Positions 58,036 to 64,000 of a stretch of DNA of 64,000 nucleotides are shown here, piece by piece; the first letter of the stretch is position 1, and each line of letters starts with the position of its first letter. The notes beneath the pieces were generated by a model. The model ran no database searches. It was not told where the DNA came from and saw nothing but the letters and a program-made list of their open reading frames with translations. Made by a program: the position numbers and the translations under genes. The stretch is from Gardnerella vaginalis (GTDB taxonomy: Bacteria > Actinomycetota > Actinomycetes > Actinomycetales > Bifidobacteriaceae), in assembly GCF_040427915.1 (NCBI RefSeq), contig NZ_JBETXJ010000002.1, forward strand, positions 372,001-436,000. Direction: 5' to 3'.

Positions 58036-59037
58036 TCAGTGAGTATCTTCCTTGCGTCGCAAAGTATCGAGGCTTACAGCAAACGCAATCACCAAGCCAA
58101 TAACAACTTGCTGCCAGAAGGAAGAAACGTTCAAAATGTTCAAGCCATTACGAATCACAGCCAAAAGTATTGCGCCTACGAATGTTCCCGAAATCTTACC
58201 TTTGCCACCAGAAAGCGATGCGCCACCAATAACCACAGACGCTATAGCATCCATCTCGTAACCAGTAGCTGCTTGAGGCTGAGCAGAATGCAAACGCCCT
58301 GCAATCACCAAACCAGCTACAGCAGCAAAAACGCCAGAAAGAATAAACACCATAATTTGAGTTTTATGAATGTTTATGCCAGAAAGACGAGATGCTTCCA
58401 TATTTCCGCCAACAGCATACATTGAACGACCTATAGTAGTGAAGTTCAAGATTATTGCGGAAATAACGCCCATAATAATCATCATTACTATTGGCATAGG
58501 GATTCCGCATATTGTTGCTCCGAAGAAATTCACCATACCAGAAGTGGAAATAGGACGACCATCTGAAACGACCAGCGTAAGTCCACGAGCCACAGACATC
58601 ATTGCTAATGTGGCAATAAATGACGGCAGCTTAAGAAAAGCATTAGCAACGCCAGAAATTAAGCCAAAAACTGCACCTGTAGCAATGCCAATAATAATAG
58701 TCAATATTGGAGGCAAGCCCATAGAAGCGCCGGTGTAAGCAACAAGCATGCTAGAAATTGCAGCAACTGCACCAACCGACAAATCAATTCCAGCTGAAAC
58801 GATTACGAAAGTTTGGCCAAATGCCAAAATTGCTACCGTAGCCGCTTGAATTCCAACGTTGAGAATATTTACACTTGTTAAAAATGCAGGCGTAGCGCAA
58901 GAAAGCGCTGCACACAAAATAATCAAACCAATAAGTGCACCATTACGAGATGCAAACTTTTTTAACGTTGGCAAAAAGCCTTTGTCGTCTGCACCATACC
59001 CTAAACGGTGAGATTTTTCGCTCTTTGTAGCACCCAT
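58036..59037 (-). CDS. rbsC: Ribose ABC permease
   Basis: 333 aa with about ten TM segments. It shows the BPD_transp_2 features VGIQAATVAILAFGQTFVI, SAGIDLSVGAVAAISSMLV and SLSGGKGKISGTFVGAI. ATG 59037 is chosen because AAAGGAG lies about eight bases upstream; the open frame begins 12 codons earlier. It partners RbsA and RbsB. Confidence 0.93.
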   Translation of the reverse strand: MGATKSEKSHRLGYGADDKGFLPTLKKFASRNGALIGLIILCAALSCATPAFLTSVNILNVGIQAATVAILAFGQTFVIVSAGIDLSVGAVAAISSMLVAYTGASMGLPPILTIIIGIATGAVFGLISGVANAFLKLPSFIATLAMMSVARGLTLVVSDGRPISTSGMVNFFGATICGIPMPIVMMIIMGVISAIILNFTTIGRSMYAVGGNMEASRLSGINIHKTQIMVFILSGVFAAVAGLVIAGRLHSAQPQAATGYEMDAIASVVIGGASLSGGKGKISGTFVGAILLAVIRNGLNILNVSSFWQQVVIGLVIAFAVSLDTLRRKEDTH

Positions 59038-59189
59038 AACAAATACTCCTTTAACGAGTTTCCAACAGTTCACAGCACCTATTTGCGCTTTTCAAACTGC
59101 AGAACGCAAGTTTTACGTTTTACAAGTAATCTTTCAATTTTTAATTTTTCAATATGACTTCACGCCATGTTGTTTATTGTTATTTATTG

Positions 59190-60683
59190 CTATTTATCTG
59201 ATTCACTAAGATGCGTTACAGCAAGTTCCATAACCTTTTCCTGCGTAGCCTCGCTTGCAGCAAGCTCTCCACTGATCTTGCCGTTTGACATTACAAGAAT
59301 ACGATCAGACATTCCTAGAACTTCAGGTAAATCTGACGAAGCCATAAGTACTGCTCCACCGTTTTCAACGATATTGTTAATAAGCTCATAGATTTCAACG
59401 CGAGCGCCAACATCAACGCCACGAGTAGGCTCATCCAAAAGCAGCACTTTTACGTTTGCCATAGACCACTTGCCAAATACGATTTTTTGCTGATTTCCAC
59501 CAGAAAGTGAACCAGCAAGCTGATCAATATTTGCCATGCGAATACGCAATTTCTCTGCAGTCTCTTCTTCATGCGCACGCTGACCTTTCAAATCTGCAAA
59601 ACCAGCATGAGATGTAGGAATTAACGTAGAGATTCCAAGATTATCTGCAACAGAGGCTTCCAAAATAAGGCCTTGCACGCGACGATCTTCTGGCACTAAT
59701 CCAAGACCTGCAGCAATGCTGCCAGCAATATTTGCTTTAGGAATCACTTTTCCGTCTACAGTAACAGATCCCGAATCGTAAGTATCCGCTCCAAATATTG
59801 CACGAAGAACCTCAGTCCTACCAGCACCAACCAAGCCCGCAAGCCCAACGACTTCTCCAGCATGAACGCTAAAAGACACATCCTCAATAGCACCTTTTCG
59901 CGTTAATCCTTCTACTTTTAGCAATTCCTTGCCTTGATGCCTATTTCCATGTGGGAACTGATTAGTTATATCGCGTCCAACCATTAACCTTACAAGTTCT
60001 TTTTCTGGAACATCTGCACTAACAGTGTCAACGTATTTTCCATCTCGAAGTACGGTTACTACATCTCCAACTCGTGCAATCTCGTCCAAATGGTGAGAAA
60101 TAAATACCATTCCAACATTTTTAGATTTCAGATCTGCAATAATGCTGAATAATTGTTCACACTCACGCTTTGTAAGTGCTGCTGTTGGTTCGTCAAGAAT
60201 AAGAATAGATGCATGTTGCATAAGCGCTTTAGCAATTTCTACCATTTGTTGACGAGCCACTCCAAGCTCTCCCATTGGCTTATCTACATCTTCTTCTAAG
60301 CCAATAACTTGCAATGCCTCTTTTGCTTTAGATCGCATAGTTGCGCGATCAACAAAACCAGCTTTGGTCGGTAGCATGCCAAGAAACAGATTTTCCATAA
60401 TGGAAAGTTCAGGCACTAAATTTAACTCTTGGTGTATTACAGCAATACCTAATTTGCGCGCAGAATCTACATTAGGAATACGCACCGTTTTGCCGTTAAT
60501 CTCAATATGACCTTTATCTGGCTGATAAATGCCACTCATCATTTTAATAACAGTTGACTTGCCAGCACCATTTTCACCAAGTAGAACATGAACTTCACCT
60601 GGCTTTACTTTTACTGACACATTGTCAACTACAGTAGAATTACCGAATATTTTCGATACTCCTACTAATGACAGCTCCGTCAT
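59190..60683 (-). CDS. rbsA: Ribose ABC ATPase (two nucleotide-binding domains)
   Basis: 497 aa. Domain 1 has Walker A GENGAGKST, signature-like LGVARQQMVEIAKAL and Walker B ILILDEPTAAL. Domain 2 has a degenerate GLVGAGRTE but a good LSGGNQQKIVFGKW and LLLDEPTRGVD, as in the RbsA/MglA class. CAATAAATAA-type repeats follow the stop (59168-59195). Confidence 0.95.
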   Translation of the reverse strand: MTELSLVGVSKIFGNSTVVDNVSVKVKPGEVHVLLGENGAGKSTVIKMMSGIYQPDKGHIEINGKTVRIPNVDSARKLGIAVIHQELNLVPELSIMENLFLGMLPTKAGFVDRATMRSKAKEALQVIGLEEDVDKPMGELGVARQQMVEIAKALMQHASILILDEPTAALTKRECEQLFSIIADLKSKNVGMVFISHHLDEIARVGDVVTVLRDGKYVDTVSADVPEKELVRLMVGRDITNQFPHGNRHQGKELLKVEGLTRKGAIEDVSFSVHAGEVVGLAGLVGAGRTEVLRAIFGADTYDSGSVTVDGKVIPKANIAGSIAAGLGLVPEDRRVQGLILEASVADNLGISTLIPTSHAGFADLKGQRAHEEETAEKLRIRMANIDQLAGSLSGGNQQKIVFGKWSMANVKVLLLDEPTRGVDVGARVEIYELINNIVENGGAVLMASSDLPEVLGMSDRILVMSNGKISGELAASEATQEKVMELAVTHLSESDK

Positions 60684-60945
60684 GTTTAGCCTCTTCCTTC
60701 GCTATAGCAACAATGCAATCGCGAAATTACCATTGATTACGTCAAGTTATTGTTTGTTTAATTACGTTTATATTGACTTGCAAATTGCGAATACAACATT
60801 AAGTACAATGCGCAGAGTACAGAGTACGAACAATGTTCACTCAAACAATTAATACACGTACAACAAAGTTACAGTGCAATAATCAGTTGAGATACTGATA
60901 GATAAACCATTAAATAATGACGATATTTTGCAGCTTTTTACGAAT

Positions 60946-61956
60946 CTATGCTCGCCCTAGCGATTCGCGAGGGATATACACAGTTTCTACACGCTGCGAT
61001 TTAACGTCACCATTATTCTCAAGCATATCTAAAAACAGTGCAGCACTTATGTGGCCAATGCGTTGAACTTGCTGTGAAATCACAGAAATACGTGGAGTTG
61101 CTAGGCGAAACACTTCTACATCATCGAAAGAAATCAATGATATATCTTTGCCTATTACTAATCCTTCTTGAGCCATCACTTGCATTACTCGCAACGCATC
61201 TGGCGAATAGCCAATAATAAGAGCTTTCACTCCAACATTAATCATGCGATGCATTACGCTTGCACACGACGACTGGTCAAATCCTGTTGATTCTACGAAT
61301 ACATGCTCTTCGCCAAATATCTCTGAAGCCACGGTTCTAAATGCTTGCTCACGTTCTTGCAACGATGGCGAAGCAATAATTGGGCCAGAAATATAGCCAA
61401 CTGAGTGAAAACCATGTTGCAGAACATCTAACAGCGCATCACGAATGCCCTTTGCCGGGTCTGAATCAACTACTGGCACGTGTTCTAAGCCGCCAGCTTG
61501 CGGTTCTACGTGGCGATCCATAAACAGCATAGGGAGTCGCTGCTCAATCAGCTTTCTCATAGCTTCAGTAACTTCGCCTTGAGGAACTATAATCGCCCCA
61601 TCAATACGTTGAGAAAGAATACTGGTTATAAATGAATCTTGACGAGATGCACTTTCAGATGATGTTCCTATAAATGCACAATAGCCTGCCTCAAACAATG
61701 AGTCTTGAACAGTGTAAGCGAGTTCGGCAAAATATGCGTTACGAATGTCTGGCACAAGCAGTCCTACTGTTTTTGTGCGTAACGATCGCATTGCTTGCGC
61801 GCGCGAATCTGGGATATAACCTAATTGAGCAACCGCACGCTCAACTTTTGCCTTGGTGTTTGCCGATATACGACCCGTGTTGTTTAATGCACGAGACACA
61901 GTTGACACTGATATTCCAGCATGTTGTGCAACATCGCGAATCGTAATATACGTCAT
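60946..61956 (-). CDS. rbsR: LacI-family ribose regulator
   Basis: 336 aa. HTH TIRDVAQHAGISVSTVSRAL, then DSRAQAMRSLRTKTVGLLVPD and an RbsR-like effector domain. It is the first gene of the ribose operon and is preceded by a perfect operator at 62231. ATG 61956 is chosen because GGGAGGTG lies upstream; longer starts lack an RBS. Control of the rbs genes is inferred from position. Confidence 0.9.
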   Translation of the reverse strand: MTYITIRDVAQHAGISVSTVSRALNNTGRISANTKAKVERAVAQLGYIPDSRAQAMRSLRTKTVGLLVPDIRNAYFAELAYTVQDSLFEAGYCAFIGTSSESASRQDSFITSILSQRIDGAIIVPQGEVTEAMRKLIEQRLPMLFMDRHVEPQAGGLEHVPVVDSDPAKGIRDALLDVLQHGFHSVGYISGPIIASPSLQEREQAFRTVASEIFGEEHVFVESTGFDQSSCASVMHRMINVGVKALIIGYSPDALRVMQVMAQEGLVIGKDISLISFDDVEVFRLATPRISVISQQVQRIGHISAALFLDMLENNGDVKSQRVETVYIPRESLGRA

Positions 61957-62230
61957 AGCACCTCCCATCGGTAACACTATACAAAACTATACAAGTACAG
62001 CATTTAAGATTATTTACATTGCAATTTATATGCTCTGATTTTCTCTTGTATTCTATATTCTAAATTACGTTTTTCCATATACTCCTCTCTTTTGAGAGAA
62101 TCACACTATGCATCTATGCATACGATGTTTTTACTAACCTCAATCTCACTAAGTAGCTTCATCAGCGCTGACCAAAGTCACCCATGAGATAACGTTTTCA
62201 CACCCTTCTTACTTCCGTAGTAAGTCTTGT

Positions 62231-62276
62231 GCGGTAACGTTACCGCAACTATAACATTTAAAAAGCGCAATTGCAA
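62231..62276 (-). promoter_or_regulatory. rbsR promoter and RbsR operator
   Basis: Minus-35 TTGCAA (62271-62276), 17-bp spacer and minus-10 TATAGT (62248-62253) on the minus strand, followed at once by the perfect palindrome GCGGTAACGTTACCGC (62231-62246). The start would fall inside the operator, giving a 5-prime leader of about 280 bases before rbsR. The remaining 61957-62489 gap is AT-rich and holds no ORF. Confidence 0.75.
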
Positions 62277-62465
62277 GATAAAAATACTAAGAAATTTATA
62301 TTATTAAAATAATTATTAGTAAAATGAAATAATCTAAAAATACGAATAGATAAGATTAAATAAGACACAATAAAAGAAGACGAAACTAGGCTATATTAAA
62401 CAAGACTAAACAAAGCTAGAGAAGACAGCTAGAAAAGACTTGAGTAAATCAAACCTACCTGCGAT

Positions 62466-62493
62466 TCTTAAAAATCTACTCTTAAAAATCTAC
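62466..62493. repeat. 14-bp tandem duplication across the tadA stop codon
   Basis: TCTTAAAAATCTAC twice exactly. The minus-strand stop is at 62490-62492. A longer imperfect repeat (CTACCTGCRATTCTTAAAAA) surrounds it (62456, 62490). Confidence 0.92.
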
Positions 62494-62954
62494 CTGCAAT
62501 TCTTAAAAAAATCGCTTAGAATCTGAACACACTGCGATTCACAAACAGAACCAAAAACTTGCGGATGCGAGCCAACATGAGGATCTCGCAGAATATCCCA
62601 AACAGATCCACATGCGCCAAGTTTTGAATCCCATGCGCCAAAAACAACACGCTTTATATGTGTTTGTAAAATCGCGCCAGCGCACATAGGACAAGGTTCT
62701 AAAGTAACAACAAGCGTGCAATCACTAAGATTCCAAGACTTTTGACCCTCTGCTGCTTGCCTAATCGCAAGAACTTCTGCGTGAGAAAGAGGGTCAGAGT
62801 CTCGCTCACGAAGATTAGAGCCGCGCCCAATAATCACTCCAGAGCCGTCTACAACAACAGCTCCAACTGGAACTTCTCCGCAATCGGCAGCAGTTCGCGC
62901 AAGTCGCAAAGCTTCTTGCATGAGTGGAACATATTCGCGCGCGCCGAAAGTCAC
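62490..62954 (-). CDS. tadA: tRNA-specific adenosine deaminase
   Basis: Deaminates A34 of tRNA-Arg to inosine; zinc enzyme, 154 aa. SHAEVLAIRQA supplies the zinc His and catalytic Glu, and EPCPMCAGAI the two Cys. GTG 62954 is chosen because it overlaps the upstream stop (GTGA) and gives the usual N-terminus; the frame stays open 12 codons further. A stray copy of its 3-prime end is at 54653. Confidence 0.92.
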   Translation of the reverse strand: MTFGAREYVPLMQEALRLARTAADCGEVPVGAVVVDGSGVIIGRGSNLRERDSDPLSHAEVLAIRQAAEGQKSWNLSDCTLVVTLEPCPMCAGAILQTHIKRVVFGAWDSKLGACGSVWDILRDPHVGSHPQVFGSVCESQCVQILSDFFKNCR

Positions 62955-63772
62955 ATTAACCCCGAAGAAATATTGTGCAGCGCAAGCCAAGAGCGAATAT
63001 CACCAAGTTCTTCCATATGAACAGCATGGTCAAGCCCGCGATAACGTTTCTCCTCAAGCCACGTATGTTCCTCAAGCCAGGCTGCAGCCGCTGAAAACTC
63101 GTAAGGAGCAATAACAGCATCATCCAAACCATAACCAAAGAAAACAGGCGTATTAAGATCCGCAAGAACATCATCATTAAGAGAAATATCCTTGGCAATA
63201 TTAGGAGCTACAAAGCCAGAAAGTGCAACGGCTGCACGATAACGCTCAGGGTTAAGCCTGAGAATATGAACAGCAAGAGCAGCACCCTGCGAAAAACCAA
63301 ATGGCACAACAGCGCGATCTTCAGGAACGTTCGCAGCAACCCACTCGTCAATTGCAGCAGCTGCAGCATACATATCTCGATCTAAGTCATCTCCCTGAGG
63401 AACAGCATCATGGAACCAGCTGTAAGCGCCTTGATCTAATCGAAGCGGAGCACGAAGAGAAATCGCATCATTATAAGGGGCAACAACGCGCAGCAAATCA
63501 AGCAAATCATCCTCATTGGAACCCCACCCGTGCAGAAGCAAAAGAAGAGGTCTTGTAGCGTAAGCCGACGCTTCTCCGCGAGAATACTTAGCAGCGCTTA
63601 CATGCAAATCTTCGCCGAAACGTCCTGGAACAACGCTAGATTCGCGACCAGCATGGAGACCATTTGAAGCGCTTGCAGCACTGTCTTCGCTGCCAAAATC
63701 GCCATTATTGTCGTTATTGTCAAACTCGCCGTTGTCGAACTCATCTGAGATCACACCGTTATGATTAGTCAT
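62951..63772 (-). CDS. Phospholipase/carboxylesterase-type alpha/beta hydrolase
   Basis: About 273 aa (ATG 63772; another ATG at 63790). LLLLHGWGSNEDDLL is the oxyanion region, GFSQGAAL the nucleophile Ser, GLDDAVI the Asp and LDHAVHMEEL the His, so the triad is complete. The N-terminal about 50 residues are Asn/Asp/Ser-rich and low-complexity. Neither start has a clear RBS. It overlaps tadA by four bases. Substrate unknown; family members hydrolyse short acyl esters. Confidence 0.85.
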   Translation of the reverse strand: MTNHNGVISDEFDNGEFDNNDNNGDFGSEDSAASASNGLHAGRESSVVPGRFGEDLHVSAAKYSRGEASAYATRPLLLLLHGWGSNEDDLLDLLRVVAPYNDAISLRAPLRLDQGAYSWFHDAVPQGDDLDRDMYAAAAAIDEWVAANVPEDRAVVPFGFSQGAALAVHILRLNPERYRAAVALSGFVAPNIAKDISLNDDVLADLNTPVFFGYGLDDAVIAPYEFSAAAAWLEEHTWLEEKRYRGLDHAVHMEELGDIRSWLALHNISSGLM

Positions 63773-63855
63773 ATCTACAGCATACGGCACAGCTTTGGCA
63801 TTTATAACCCTTGTAACCCGAACACTGCGCTAAACGCGTAAACGCTACATAAAAA

Positions 63856-63886
63856 TTTAACCCCGACCGTTTAAGTCGGGGTTTAA
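63856..63886. terminator. Bidirectional terminator
   Basis: TTTAACCCCGAC pairs with GTCGGGGTTTAAA around CGTTTAA. It lies upstream of the hydrolase gene and so probably ends a gene beyond the window. 63887-64000 shows no gene. Confidence 0.8.
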
Positions 63887-64000
63887 ATTAAAGGAAAAAA
63901 TATGAATAAGCTTTCGTGAATTACTTTTTAAGTTTTTCACTAATATTATGAAAACACATAATCCTTAGTGCTGCTAGTACATTAGCTGATAAGTTCCTGA

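Overview
The window looks like a chromosomal segment of Gardnerella (family Bifidobacteriaceae). The evidence is a low-GC actinobacterial rRNA operon (16S-23S-5S on the minus strand, with no tRNA in the 16S-23S spacer), bifidobacterial-style maltose and alpha-glucan genes under many LacI-type regulators, and actinobacterial families such as a DUF4235-like membrane protein. The genus is inferred from the overall pattern; no alignment was run.

Layout. 0-32.7 kb is an alpha-glucan region. It holds three ABC sugar importers (solute-binding lipoprotein plus two permeases each, no dedicated ATPase, so a shared MsmK-type ATPase elsewhere is implied), two GH13 enzymes, a type I pullulanase, a GH77 4-alpha-glucanotransferase, three LacI regulators, a TraX-family protein, a DUF624 protein and a long coiled-coil surface protein. 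22.2-26.9 kb adds a histidine phosphatase, a DUF4235-like protein, a nitroreductase, a small Cys-rich protein and an XRE-aminotransferase fusion. 32.8-43.3 kb is more accessory: a 41-codon orphan ORF, an AlbA_2/ATPase gene bracketed by decamer arrays and a perfect 66-bp direct repeat, an MFS transporter, a two-component system, a 4-TM protein, an orphan HicB-like gene, lipoproteins and a MacAB-like ABC unit. 43.4-49.7 kb holds a structured RNA element and the rRNA operon. 49.7-64 kb holds a sirtuin, a third GH13 enzyme, a YafQ/Phd-type toxin-antitoxin pair, PanE, a complete ribose operon (rbsR-A-C-B-D-K order on the minus strand), tadA and a carboxylesterase.

The most notable signals are non-coding. 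(1) Two dispersed copies (about 1946-2400 and 43469-43700, plus strand) of one RNA element share nearly identical sequence in one domain and show compensatory base changes in two helices, with a tandem G-A motif in the first stem. This is good evidence for a large structured RNA. (2) Perfect 8-15 bp tandem duplications lie directly over the stop codon of at least seven genes, and many more sit in intergenic DNA. (3) Two-letter decamer arrays (GTTAAGAGTA / GTTCGGAGTA) flank the AlbA_2 gene. (4) Three-prime remnants of tadA and of the HicB-like gene lie kilobases from the intact genes. (5) A shared operator-over-minus-35 promoter architecture links malQ, a sugar importer and a LacI gene into one probable regulon.

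How the genes work together: imported malto- and isomalto-oligosaccharides would be trimmed by GH13 alpha-glucosidases and cyclomaltodextrinase-like enzymes, pullulanase would remove alpha-1,6 branches, and MalQ would redistribute chains. Local LacI proteins would control each importer. Ribose would enter through RbsABC and be converted by RbsD and RbsK.
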